DNA of 33,988 nt from JBEEJL01 sp049698095 (GTDB lineage: Bacteria > Pseudomonadota > Gammaproteobacteria > Burkholderiales > JBEEJL01). Shown in pieces: positions 1-7,008 of the stretch. Numbering within the stretch: position 1 is the first letter of the stretch; each line of letters starts with the position of its first letter. Below the pieces are notes generated by a model. That model did not search any database. It saw only the letters and a list, made by a program, of their open reading frames with translations, and was not told the origin of the DNA. The position numbers and the translations under genes are program-made. The stretch lies in contig JBAVXA010000147.1 of the NCBI GenBank assembly GCA_049698095.1, positions 1 to 33,988 of the forward strand, written 5' to 3'.

Positions 1-3
1 AGT

Positions 4-420
4 TTAGTTTTTTTCCAGCAATTTAAGCCGCGTCGACGCGATACGGTCGTGCAGGAATTGACCGTCACGATCGAACAGCGCCCAGAAAAACAGCGGTAAT
101 CCGATGCATGCCGCGACCAGCCTCAAGACGCATTGCCGATAACTCACGCGATTGCCGTTTGCGCTGACCAATTTGATGCGCCAGGTTTTCATCGCCAGCG
201 TTTGTCCGCTGTTGCGCCAGAAATAAAGAAAATAAGACGCCACCACCCCGACCAGATAAAGCTGGAAAAATGGTTTCAGCGGGCCGTCGCCCTTGAACGA
301 GGTGAGCGTGGAAAATGCGAAAACGGCGATAAACAGCACGGCAAGCAAAAGCAGCCCATCGTAGAGCATGCTGGCGAGACGGCGCGGCAGGCTTGGCGCT
401 GGGTCGGATGTCTGATGCAA
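4..420 (-). CDS. RDD family membrane protein
   Basis: A 138-residue protein of the RDD family, small membrane proteins of mostly unknown function (some are linked to ion transport). The N-terminal LPRRLASMLYDGLLLL segment carries the Arg and Asp typical of the first RDD helix. Two further hydrophobic segments lie near residues 50-70 and 100-115, and the conserved RIKLVSANG stretch follows helix 2. The start is a TTG at 420, chosen because AAGGA stands about six bases upstream and no ATG fits. An intrinsic terminator at 454-482 separates it from the sigma factor operon on the same strand, so it may be transcribed partly on its own. The family call is firm; the function is unknown. Confidence 0.85.
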   Translation of the reverse strand: MHQTSDPAPSLPRRLASMLYDGLLLLAVLFIAVFAFSTLTSFKGDGPLKPFFQLYLVGVVASYFLYFWRNSGQTLAMKTWRIKLVSANGNRVSYRQCVLRLVAACIGLPLFFWALFDRDGQFLHDRIASTRLKLLEKN

Positions 421-453
421 GGTCTTTCCTTGAATGCGCGTCTGCGGGTGCGG

Positions 454-482
454 AAAAGCAAAAGCCCACCGGAGGCGGGCTT
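454..482 (-). terminator. Rho-independent terminator after the DUF3106 gene
   Basis: Read on the minus strand, AAGCCCGCC - TCC - GGTGGGCTT forms a 9-bp stem (one G-T pair) with a 3-base loop (462-482). It is followed by TTGCTTTT. It lies just after the DUF3106 stop codon and before the RDD start. Confidence 0.8.
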
Positions 483-502
483 GGCTATTCGACTTGGATT
501 AT

Positions 503-515
503 TAAATTGTTGATT
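503..515 (+). promoter_or_regulatory. IHF-consensus-like site
   Basis: TAAATTGTTGATT matches the reverse complement of the IHF consensus WATCAANNNNTTR without mismatch. It abuts the DUF3106 stop codon. It is one of five exact matches seen in intergenic or gene-end DNA of this window. Binding is not shown. Confidence 0.3.
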
Positions 516-872
516 TTATTGGTCTTTTGCCCATTTCTCTTTGGCTTCTTTTTTCTTTTCAGGCGGTAACTTATTGAATTCACGGTATTTTTCACGCGCT
601 TTTTGGCGCTCGGAGGAACTCATCTGTGCCCAATCTTTCAGTTTGCCGTGGAACCGCTGTTGTTCGTCCGGTTTCATCGCCGGGTAACGCTCGGCAGCAT
701 TGAGGAGTTTCTGGCGCTGGTCGCCGCCCAAGCCATCCCAGTCGGCGGCAATCGGGGCCAATGCGGATTTCTGTTGCGGATTGAGCGTGTTCCAAGGCGG
801 TCCGTCGGCGATGGCGGGCGCGGCAAACAGGGCGAGTGTCAGGGCGCTCAGCGCGAGGATTTTTTTAACCAT
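516..872 (-). CDS. DUF3106 family secreted protein
   Basis: A 118-residue protein with a clear Sec signal peptide (MVKKILALSALTLALFAAPAIA, cleavage near residue 22), so periplasmic. The mature part is helical, charged and rich in Gln, Lys and Glu. Repeated LNPQQ..L / MKPDEQQRF / MSSSERQK turns head each helix, the pattern of DUF3106 and reminiscent of periplasmic stress proteins such as Spy and CpxP. The resemblance is in style only. The start overlaps the end of the DUF3619 gene by 25 bases, so it is translated as part of the sigma factor operon, with AGGA upstream of the ATG. Inference: a periplasmic sensor or chaperone for the sigma factor module. Its molecular function is undescribed as far as I know. 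Confidence 0.85.
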   Translation of the reverse strand: MVKKILALSALTLALFAAPAIADGPPWNTLNPQQKSALAPIAADWDGLGGDQRQKLLNAAERYPAMKPDEQQRFHGKLKDWAQMSSSERQKAREKYREFNKLPPEKKKEAKEKWAKDQ

Positions 873-1225
873 GATTCGAATTCCTGGCTGGTGAGGGCAT
901 GTATGGGGAGTTCATCGGACAAAATCATCGCGTCGACTTCATCGAAATCGCGATGCGACGACTGCCAGTATACCAAGCCGCCAACAGCAAGCAAAAGCGT
1001 GAGGACGGGAATCCACAGCAGTGCGCCGCGTCCGCCGATCGAAACATCGCGCCCAACGCCCGCCATGGCGGGCGTTGTCTGTAACGCCGGCTGGTGGGAA
1101 TATGCCTCTAGTGCCTTCATACGCACGGATTTGAGCTTGTCCAGCGTCGGCTGGTCGAGCTGATTTGCCGCCACATTCAGATGGCGGATAATTTTTTTGC
1201 CGATTTCGGCTTCATTAACGTTCAT
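848..1225 (-). CDS. DUF3619 family single-span membrane protein
   Basis: A 125-residue protein. Residues 1-60 are a soluble helical domain (LDQPTLDKLKSVRMKALEAY), followed by one transmembrane helix (ALLWIPVLTLLLAVGGLVYW) and a short acidic C-terminal tail. With no signal peptide, the N-terminal part should be cytoplasmic and the tail periplasmic, the topology of anti-sigma factors. Start at ATG 1225, where AAGGAG stands upstream and the ATG overlaps the stop of the sigma factor gene (ATGA). An earlier in-frame start would run deep into the sigma gene and is less likely. The coding region contains a perfect 24-bp palindrome at 1054-1077. The family name is recognised; an anti-sigma role is inference from topology and operon position. 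Confidence 0.85.
   Translation of the reverse strand: MNVNEAEIGKKIIRHLNVAANQLDQPTLDKLKSVRMKALEAYSHQPALQTTPAMAGVGRDVSIGGRGALLWIPVLTLLLAVGGLVYWQSSHRDFDEVDAMILSDELPIHALTSQEFESWLKKSSR
1054..1077. repeat. 24-bp perfect palindrome inside the DUF3619 gene
   Basis: Two 11-base arms, CAACGCCCGCC and GGCGGGCGTTG, flank a central AT. In the gene they encode TTPAMAGV. In mRNA this would fold into a very stable GC hairpin in the middle of the coding sequence. Confidence 0.8.
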
Positions 1226-1770
1226 AGAGAGACTCCTTTTGCCTTGAGACTGATGGCCAAGGCATGTACGGCACGTGAGCAGTGGGTTTTGACGCTTCCT
1301 TCGGAACAGCCCATAGCGGCCGCGGTTTCGCTGACATCCAGTTCCTCCCAATAACGCAGCATGAAGGCTTCCCGTTGACGGGCAGGAAGCTTCTCGATTG
1401 CCGCCTCAATCAGGGCCATGATCTGCGCCTGCTCGAGCTGTTTGACCGGTGTATCGCCAAGATTGGAGTGGGCCTCGGATTCCAGGGTCTCCAGCAGGTC
1501 GTGGTCGTCGCCGTCTTCGTTTGAGCCGAACGAGGAAAACAGCGTGGTCCAGGTATTACGGACCTTCTGGCGACGGAAAAAATCGCGCATGGTGTTTTGC
1601 AAAATACGCGAAAACAGCAGCGGCAATTCTGCCGCCGGCCGGTCACTGTATTTTTCCGCGAGTTTGAGCATGGCGTCCTGCACCACGTCCATGGCGACGT
1701 GCTCATCGCGAACGGCAAACAGTGTCTGCTTGAAGGCACGGCGCTCAACTTGCCCCAGAAAATCTGACAT
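1222..1770 (-). CDS. RNA polymerase sigma factor, sigma-70 family (ECF-like)
   Basis: A 182-residue sigma factor with regions 2 and 4 only. Region 2 spans about residues 10-75 (DVVQDAMLKLAEKY, then LFSRILQNTMRDFFRRQKV). Region 4 is near residues 120-175, with LPARQREAFMLRYWEELDVSETAAAMGCSEGSVKTH split across its helix-turn-helix. The acidic linker at 80-110 (SNEDGDDHDLLETLE) is longer than in typical ECF factors. The gene starts a tight operon: its stop overlaps the DUF3619 start, and DUF3106 follows. That arrangement suggests a membrane-tethered regulator controls its activity. It diverges from ilvI across a 249-bp intergenic region. The start is ATG 1770, with AGGA immediately upstream. Confidence 0.92.
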   Translation of the reverse strand: MSDFLGQVERRAFKQTLFAVRDEHVAMDVVQDAMLKLAEKYSDRPAAELPLLFSRILQNTMRDFFRRQKVRNTWTTLFSSFGSNEDGDDHDLLETLESEAHSNLGDTPVKQLEQAQIMALIEAAIEKLPARQREAFMLRYWEELDVSETAAAMGCSEGSVKTHCSRAVHALAISLKAKGVSL

Positions 1771-1940
1771 TTCCTGATAACTGGCCAGGATTGCCTCCGC
1801 TGTTATTCGATTTATGTTCCCATCCGCCCTGTAAGGGGTGGGAATTAAAATGCAAATATACTATCAACCACTTTTTTTTGCCGGATTTTCGATGCGATCG
1901 GGGCGAAATTCGGGACTTCCTCGGCTAAAAAACATTTATC

Positions 1941-1969
1941 TTGACCAAACACGCCCTAACATTTAGGCT
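1941..1969 (+). promoter_or_regulatory. Candidate sigma-70 promoter of ilvI
   Basis: TTGACC (1941-1946) and TAGGCT (1964-1969) are separated by 17 bases, 50 bases upstream of the ilvI start. The -35 is good and the -10 is weak. Confidence 0.45.
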
Positions 1970-2019
1970 TTTGGGTTGATTACCAATGCGGCAACTAACA
2001 GCAGGGATTCGGAGCGGGA

Positions 2020-3726
2020 ATGGAACTCACAGGCGCAGAAATTACGGTTCGTTGTTTGGCTGAAGAGGGAGTCGAATTCGTTTTCGGCTATCCCGGCGGA
2101 GCCGTACTGAATATTTACGACGAAATTTTCAAGCAGGACAAATTCAAGCACGTACTGGTGCGCCACGAACAGGCCGCACTACACGCGGCCGACGGTTATG
2201 CCCGCTCCACCGGTCGGCCCGGCGTGGCGCTGGTCACCTCGGGTCCGGGCGTGACAAATGCAGTGACCGGTATTGCCACGGCGTACATGGACTCGATCCC
2301 GCTGGTCGTGATTACCGGGCAGGTGCCGACGCACGCTATCGGCCAGGATGCGTTTCAGGAATGCGACACAGTTGGCATTACGCGTCCCTGTGTGAAGCAT
2401 AACTTTCTGGTCAAGGACGTGAAGGACCTCGCACTCACCATCAAGAAGGCGTTCCATGTCGCCACTACCGGGCGCCCGGGTCCGGTGCTGGTCGATATTC
2501 CCAAGGACATCACGCAAAAAAGCACCGAGTTCGCCTATCCGGATTCCGTCACGCTACGGTCCTACAACCCCGTCATTAAAGCGCACGGCGGGCAAATCAA
2601 AAAAGCGCTGCAAATCATTCTCGACGCCAAGCGTCCGATGATTTACGCGGGCGGTGGCGTGGTGATCGGCAGTGCGGCGGAAAAACTCACCAGGCTAACG
2701 CGCATGTTGGGATTTCCCTGTACCAACACCCTGATGGGCCTCGGCGGCTATCCTGCGAGCGACAAGCAGTTCGTCGGCATGCTCGGCATGCACGGCACAT
2801 TGGAAGCCAACATGGCGATGCAGAATTGCGATGTGCTGCTGGCGATCGGCGCGCGTTTTGACGACCGCGTGATCGGCAATCCGGAACATTTTTTCAGCGC
2901 CGACCGGAAAATCGTCCACATCGACATCGACCCTTCATCGATATCCAAGCGCGTGAAAGTCGATGTCCCGATCGTCGGCGATATTAATGAAGTGCTGGAG
3001 GAGTTGCTCAAACTGTTGGGCGCGACGAAAGAGCGGCCTGATGCCGTGCCGCTCAAGGCATGGTGGTCGCAGATTGATCAGTGGCGCGCGCGCGATTGCA
3101 TGAAATACGATACGAAAAGCGACATCATCAAGCCGCAATTCGTGATACAGAAATTACACGAGCTGACCAAAGGCGATGCCTACGTGACCTCTGACGTCGG
3201 TCAACACCAGATGTGGGCGGCGCAGTATTATCACTTCGACAAGCCGCGCCGCTGGATCAATTCCGGCGGTCTCGGCACGATGGGATTCGGTTTGCCGGCG
3301 GCAATCGGCGTGCAATTGGCGCATCCCGACGAGACAGTGGCGTGCGTCACCGGCGAGGCCAGCATCCAGATGTGCATTCAGGAGCTGTCTACGTGCAAGC
3401 AATACCACACGCCGATTAAGATTATCAATTTGAATAACCGCTACATGGGCATGGTGCGTCAGTGGCAGGAATTTTTTTACGGCAATCGCTACGCCGAATC
3501 TTACATGGAGGCACTACCGGATTTCGTCAAGCTGGCAGAAGCGTATGGCCACGTGGGCATGAAGATCGAAAAGCCGGGTGACGTTGAAGGCGCGCTGAAA
3601 GAGGCGTTCGCGCTGAAAGAGCGCCTGGTGTTCATGGATTTCATTACCGACCAAAAAGAAAACGTATTCCCAATGGTTCCGGGCGGCAAAGGATTGTCGG
3701 AAATTATCCTGGCAGAAGATCTGTAG
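2020..3726 (+). CDS. ilvI: Acetolactate synthase large (catalytic) subunit
   Basis: Thiamine-diphosphate enzyme that condenses two pyruvates to 2-acetolactate, or pyruvate with 2-ketobutyrate, the first common step of valine/leucine and isoleucine synthesis. Its 568 residues match the family. The N-terminal domain has GYPGGAVLNIYDEI and the activating Glu50 in RHEQAALHAADGYAR. The middle FAD-binding-like domain has GMLGMHGTLEAN and ARFDDRV. The C-terminal ThDP domain has VTGEASIQM followed by NLNNRYMGMVRQWQ. The usual GDG/GEG of the cofactor motif reads GEA here, a mild oddity. GGAG stands upstream of ATG 2020. The regulatory subunit gene ilvH follows after a 152-bp gap that contains two hairpins. 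Confidence 0.97.
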   Translation: MELTGAEITVRCLAEEGVEFVFGYPGGAVLNIYDEIFKQDKFKHVLVRHEQAALHAADGYARSTGRPGVALVTSGPGVTNAVTGIATAYMDSIPLVVITGQVPTHAIGQDAFQECDTVGITRPCVKHNFLVKDVKDLALTIKKAFHVATTGRPGPVLVDIPKDITQKSTEFAYPDSVTLRSYNPVIKAHGGQIKKALQIILDAKRPMIYAGGGVVIGSAAEKLTRLTRMLGFPCTNTLMGLGGYPASDKQFVGMLGMHGTLEANMAMQNCDVLLAIGARFDDRVIGNPEHFFSADRKIVHIDIDPSSISKRVKVDVPIVGDINEVLEELLKLLGATKERPDAVPLKAWWSQIDQWRARDCMKYDTKSDIIKPQFVIQKLHELTKGDAYVTSDVGQHQMWAAQYYHFDKPRRWINSGGLGTMGFGLPAAIGVQLAHPDETVACVTGEASIQMCIQELSTCKQYHTPIKIINLNNRYMGMVRQWQEFFYGNRYAESYMEALPDFVKLAEAYGHVGMKIEKPGDVEGALKEAFALKERLVFMDFITDQKENVFPMVPGGKGLSEIILAEDL

Positions 3727-3772
3727 CAATGAATTTTTTTTCGCGGCATTGCCCCACAAGGGTGATGTCCGC

Positions 3773-3811
3773 GGGATGCGTTCCCAACCTTTAACGCATT
3801 CCTTATTTCTC
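3773..3811 (+). terminator. Terminator-like hairpin between ilvI and ilvH
   Basis: GGGATGCGTT (3773-3782) pairs with AACGCATTCC (3793-3802) across a 10-base loop, with one G-T pair. The T-rich TTATTTCTC follows. It could terminate part of the transcripts and so set the ilvI to ilvH ratio. Moderate as a terminator because the T tract is interrupted. Confidence 0.45.
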
Positions 3812-3837
3812 AACCCAAGGGCTTCCACAAACTCCAT

Positions 3838-3857
3838 GGCGCGGCGCACGCCGCGCC
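3838..3857 (+). repeat. GC-rich hairpin just upstream of ilvH
   Basis: GGCGCGGCG and CGCCGCGCC are perfect inverted 9-mers separated by two bases, ending 21 bases before the ilvH ATG. No T tract follows, so it is not a terminator. Its closeness to the ribosome-binding region suggests an effect on ilvH translation. Confidence 0.5.
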
Positions 3858-3878
3858 GCCATAAAACGAAGCGAAAAC

Positions 3879-4370
3879 ATGCGCCATATATTGTCCTTAT
3901 TGATTGAAAACGAAGCCGGCGCGCTATCGCGCGTAGCCGGGCTATTTTCCGCCCGCGGCTATAACATTGAGTCGCTAACCGTCGCACCGACCGAAGATGA
4001 CACGCTGTCGCGTATGACCATCGTCACGTCCGGCTCAGATGATGTGATCGAGCAAATTACCAAGCAGGTCAACAAGCTGATAGAAGTCGTGAAAGTGGTC
4101 GACCTGTACGAGGGCAACCATATCGAGCGTGAGCTCATGCTGGTCAAAGTACGGGCTGCCGGCAAAGACCGCGAAGAAATCAAGCGCGTCGCGGATATTT
4201 TCCGCGGGCGCATCATTGACGTTACCGACAAGAGTTACACCATCGAACTCACCGGGACGCGCGACAAATTGAACGCGTTCCTCGGTGCGCTGGATAAAAC
4301 CATGATTCTGGAAACTGTCCGCACCGGGTCGTCAGGTATCGGACGTGGAGAATGGATTCTCAAGGTCTGA
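3879..4370 (+). CDS. ilvH: Acetolactate synthase small (regulatory) subunit
   Basis: A 163-residue regulatory subunit that binds the IlvI catalytic subunit, stimulates it and makes it sensitive to feedback by valine. The N-terminal ACT domain (about residues 3-77) begins MRHILSLLIENEAGALSRV and contains FSARGYNIESLTV, the classic valine-site region. A second ACT-like domain (RELMLVKVRAAG to the end) carries VADIFRGRIIDVTDKSY and LTGTRDKLNAFL. The length equals that of E. coli IlvH. The Shine-Dalgarno is poor (GAAGCGAAAAC before the ATG), and a strong GC hairpin stands just upstream. The gene is clearly intact. Confidence 0.97.
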   Translation: MRHILSLLIENEAGALSRVAGLFSARGYNIESLTVAPTEDDTLSRMTIVTSGSDDVIEQITKQVNKLIEVVKVVDLYEGNHIERELMLVKVRAAGKDREEIKRVADIFRGRIIDVTDKSYTIELTGTRDKLNAFLGALDKTMILETVRTGSSGIGRGEWILKV

Positions 4371-4383
4371 TTTCCACCTTTGC

Positions 4384-4413
4384 TTGACTTTTTCGTAACT
4401 ATATGATTATATT
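4384..4413 (+). promoter_or_regulatory. Candidate sigma-70 promoter of ilvC
   Basis: TTGACT (4384-4389) and TATATT (4408-4413) have an 18-base spacer and lie 23 bases before the ilvC start. The spacer includes a near match to the IHF consensus (4396-4408, one mismatch). The local sequence is markedly AT-rich. Confidence 0.6.
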
Positions 4414-4435
4414 GGCATATTTAGAGGCATAAAAA

Positions 4436-5452
4436 ATGAAAGTTTACTACGATAAAGACGCGGACCTTTCGCTGATAAAAGGTAAAAAAGTCACCATCGT
4501 CGGCTATGGTTCGCAAGGCCATGCTCACGCGCAAAACTTGCAGGATTCCGGCGTAAAAGTCACCGTCGGTTTGCGCAAGGACGGCGCATCCTGGGGCAAA
4601 GCCGAAAAATCCGGTCTCAAAGTCGCTGAGGTTGCGGCAGCGGTAAAAATTGCCGATCTCGTCATGATGCTGTTGCCGGACGAGAATATCGCGCAGGTTT
4701 ACCGCGAAGAGGTCGAACCGAATATCAAAAAAGGCGGCGTACTCGCGTTTGCACATGGTTTCAACGTTCATTACGGTCAGGTCGTGCCGCGTGCCGATCT
4801 CGACGTGATCATGATTGCGCCGAAGGGACCGGGCCATCTGGTGCGCTCGACTTATACCCAGGGCGGCGGCGTGCCTTCGCTGATCGCGGTATATCAGGAC
4901 AAGTCCGGCAAAGCGAAAGACCTGGCGCTCTCTTATGCCGCAGCGAACGGCGGAACCAAGGGCGGCGTAATTGAAACCAATTTTCGCGAAGAAACCGAAA
5001 CCGATCTGTTCGGCGAGCAGGCGGTTTTGTGCGGCGGCTGCGTCGAGCTGGTGAAAGCGGGCTACGAAACCCTGACCGAAGCCGGCTACGCGCCGGAGAT
5101 GGCCTATTTTGAATGCCTGCACGAATTGAAGCTGATTGTCGACCTGATGTACGAGGGCGGTATCGCCAACATGAATTATTCGATTTCGAATAATGCCGAA
5201 TACGGCGAATACGTCAGCGGTCCACGCGTGATCAATGCCAATACCAAACAAGTGATGCGCGACATTCTTAAAGACATCCAGACCGGCGAATATGCCAAGA
5301 GCTTCATTCTGGAGAACCGTGCCGGCGCGCCGACATTGGGCGCGCGGCGCCGTCTGAATGCCGAGCACCAGATCGAAATCGTCGGGGAAAAATTGCGCGC
5401 CATGATGCCATGGATCAAGAAAAACAAACTGGTCGACCAGAGCAAAAACTGA
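4436..5452 (+). CDS. ilvC: Ketol-acid reductoisomerase (NADP+), class I
   Basis: Second common enzyme of branched-chain amino acid synthesis. It isomerises and reduces 2-acetolactate or 2-aceto-2-hydroxybutyrate to dihydroxy acids using NADPH and Mg2+. Its 338 residues are the size of the short class I form. The N-terminal Rossmann fold carries GYGSQGHAHAQNL (from residue 23), with His107 in FAHGFN and Lys130 in PKGPGH. The C-terminal knotted helical domain shows the metal-binding acids Asp190 and Glu194 (ETDLFGEQ) and Glu226 and Glu230 (YFECLHE). GAGG stands upstream of the ATG. It has its own promoter candidate, and psd follows after two bases. Confidence 0.98.
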   Translation: MKVYYDKDADLSLIKGKKVTIVGYGSQGHAHAQNLQDSGVKVTVGLRKDGASWGKAEKSGLKVAEVAAAVKIADLVMMLLPDENIAQVYREEVEPNIKKGGVLAFAHGFNVHYGQVVPRADLDVIMIAPKGPGHLVRSTYTQGGGVPSLIAVYQDKSGKAKDLALSYAAANGGTKGGVIETNFREETETDLFGEQAVLCGGCVELVKAGYETLTEAGYAPEMAYFECLHELKLIVDLMYEGGIANMNYSISNNAEYGEYVSGPRVINANTKQVMRDILKDIQTGEYAKSFILENRAGAPTLGARRRLNAEHQIEIVGEKLRAMMPWIKKNKLVDQSKN

Positions 5453-5454
5453 CA

Positions 5455-6099
5455 ATGAAAAACTATCCGCACCCGATTATTGCCAAGGAAGGTTGGCCGT
5501 TCCTGGCCGGTTCGGTCGTCATTGCGTCAGTCGCGACGTATTTTCTCTGCTGGTGGTCGTTACCGCTGTGGCTCATTGCATTGTTCGTGCTGCAGTTCTT
5601 CCGCGATCCGGCGCGCGAAATTCCAACGGCTGCCAACGCCGTGCTGTCTCCGGCGGATGGCCGTGTTGTCGTAGTTGGACAAGCGCTGGATCCGTACCTG
5701 AACCGCCAGGCCTTGAAAATCAGCGTGTTCATGAATGTTTTTAACGTGCACTCGAATCGCAGTCCGGTCGACGGGCGCGTCGAAGCGGTCTGGTATCATC
5801 CGGGCAAATTTTTTAATGCCGCGCTGAACAAGGCTTCGCAGGAAAATGAGCGTAATGCTCTGTGGCTCAAAACCGTGGGCGGCGTTGATGTCACCTGCGT
5901 GCAGATAGCCGGCTTGATTGCGCGGCGCATTCTTTGTTATGTCGGCAAAGGCGATGTGCTGACGCGCGGGCAGCGTTACGGTTTTATCCGTTTCGGCTCG
6001 CGCGTTGACGTTTATCTGCCGCTCGGTTCGACACCGAAAGTCGCTATCGGCGATATCGTTTCTGCCACAGAAACGGTTCTGGCGGAACTTTCTGCTTGA
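5455..6099 (+). CDS. psd: Phosphatidylserine decarboxylase, short (PSD-A) type
   Basis: Converts phosphatidylserine to phosphatidylethanolamine at the inner membrane. The 214-residue proenzyme cleaves itself between Gly181 and Ser182 in IRFGSRVD, and the serine becomes the pyruvoyl cofactor. This is the position annotated for the short family. An N-terminal hydrophobic stretch (residues 15-45) anchors it. SPADGRV (65-71) and NVFNVHSNRSPVDG are family motifs with the conserved His. A longer upstream reading is possible, but ATG 5455 stands two bases after the ilvC stop and gives the normal family N-terminus. There is no clear Shine-Dalgarno, so translational coupling to ilvC is likely. pssA, the preceding step of the pathway, follows. 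Confidence 0.95.
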   Translation: MKNYPHPIIAKEGWPFLAGSVVIASVATYFLCWWSLPLWLIALFVLQFFRDPAREIPTAANAVLSPADGRVVVVGQALDPYLNRQALKISVFMNVFNVHSNRSPVDGRVEAVWYHPGKFFNAALNKASQENERNALWLKTVGGVDVTCVQIAGLIARRILCYVGKGDVLTRGQRYGFIRFGSRVDVYLPLGSTPKVAIGDIVSATETVLAELSA

Positions 6100-6133
6100 T
6101 TTTTTTTGACTTCATTTTCGGCACAGGCAAAAC

Positions 6134-6946
6134 ATGACGCACGAACCGGACCAGGATAATTTAACGTCAGTAGAAAGCGACGATGTCGCGCATCCTAAAC
6201 CGCGCCGCCGCGGCATCTATATTCTACCCAATCTGTTTACCACTGCAGCATTGTTCGCCGGGTTCTACGCGGTGGTGCAGGGCATGGGCGGCAAATTTGA
6301 AAATGCCGCGATCGCGATTTTTGTCGCGATGGTACTGGATGCCCTGGACGGACGCGTCGCGCGGATGACCAACACGCAAAGCGCCTTCGGCGCCGAGTAC
6401 GACAGCCTGTCGGATATGGTTTCTTTCGGCGTCGCGCCGGCAATGTTGATGCTGGTGTGGGCGTTGCAGGACATGAAGCAGATCGGCTGGCTGGCAGCGT
6501 TCATTTACTGCGTTTGCGCTGCCTTACGTCTGGCGCGTTTCAACACCCAGCTTGAAGTGGCGGATAAACGGTATTTCACCGGCCTGCCGAGTCCCGCGGC
6601 AGCGGCGCTGGTGGCCGGATTTATCTGGGTGATGCACGATTACGACGTGCGCGGCGCGCAGATTAAATGGTTCGCTTGGGGCATTACCTTGTTTGCCGGG
6701 CTCAGCATGGTCAGCAACATCAAATTTTACAGCGGCAAGGATTTCAACCTGAGCAAAAGCGTGCCGTTTTCAGCCGTGTTGATTGTCGTTGCAGTCTTTG
6801 TCGTGCTGACGCTCGACCAGCCGCGCGTATTGTTCGGCCTGTTCGTTGCCTACGGCCTTTCCGGCTATGTCATGTGGTTAATGGACAAGATGTCGGGGCG
6901 CAAGACGAAACTGCCGCCGCCGGAAATCAAGCCGCCGTTGAATTGA
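6134..6946 (+). CDS. pssA: CDP-diacylglycerol--serine O-phosphatidyltransferase
   Basis: Integral membrane enzyme that joins CDP-diacylglycerol and serine into phosphatidylserine, the substrate of the Psd encoded just upstream. The CDP-alcohol phosphotransferase signature is complete: Asp69, Asp72-Gly73, Ala76-Arg77, Gly86, Asp90 and Asp94. The 270 residues have about eight hydrophobic segments, after a charged N-terminus (PKPRRRGIYILPN) typical of the Bacillus-like PssA found in betaproteobacteria, and unlike the peripheral E. coli enzyme. AGG stands upstream of the ATG. The C-terminal tail is Pro- and Lys-rich. Confidence 0.96.
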   Translation: MTHEPDQDNLTSVESDDVAHPKPRRRGIYILPNLFTTAALFAGFYAVVQGMGGKFENAAIAIFVAMVLDALDGRVARMTNTQSAFGAEYDSLSDMVSFGVAPAMLMLVWALQDMKQIGWLAAFIYCVCAALRLARFNTQLEVADKRYFTGLPSPAAAALVAGFIWVMHDYDVRGAQIKWFAWGITLFAGLSMVSNIKFYSGKDFNLSKSVPFSAVLIVVAVFVVLTLDQPRVLFGLFVAYGLSGYVMWLMDKMSGRKTKLPPPEIKPPLN

Positions 6947-7008
6947 GAAAAAGTAATCGCCGAAAAATTCCGCATATTGGATATAAAACTGCAGATGCCG
7001 ATTCACGC

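Noticed and set aside
1850..1966. A 38-codon ORF upstream of ilvI considered as a branched-chain leader peptide
   Set aside because: It is not enriched in Val, Ile or Leu, runs through the candidate promoter and has only a weak ribosome site.
4421..5455. A 344-codon open frame on the minus strand opposite ilvC
   Set aside because: It mirrors the strongly biased codons of ilvC almost end to end, and its translation resembles no family. ilvC itself is certain.
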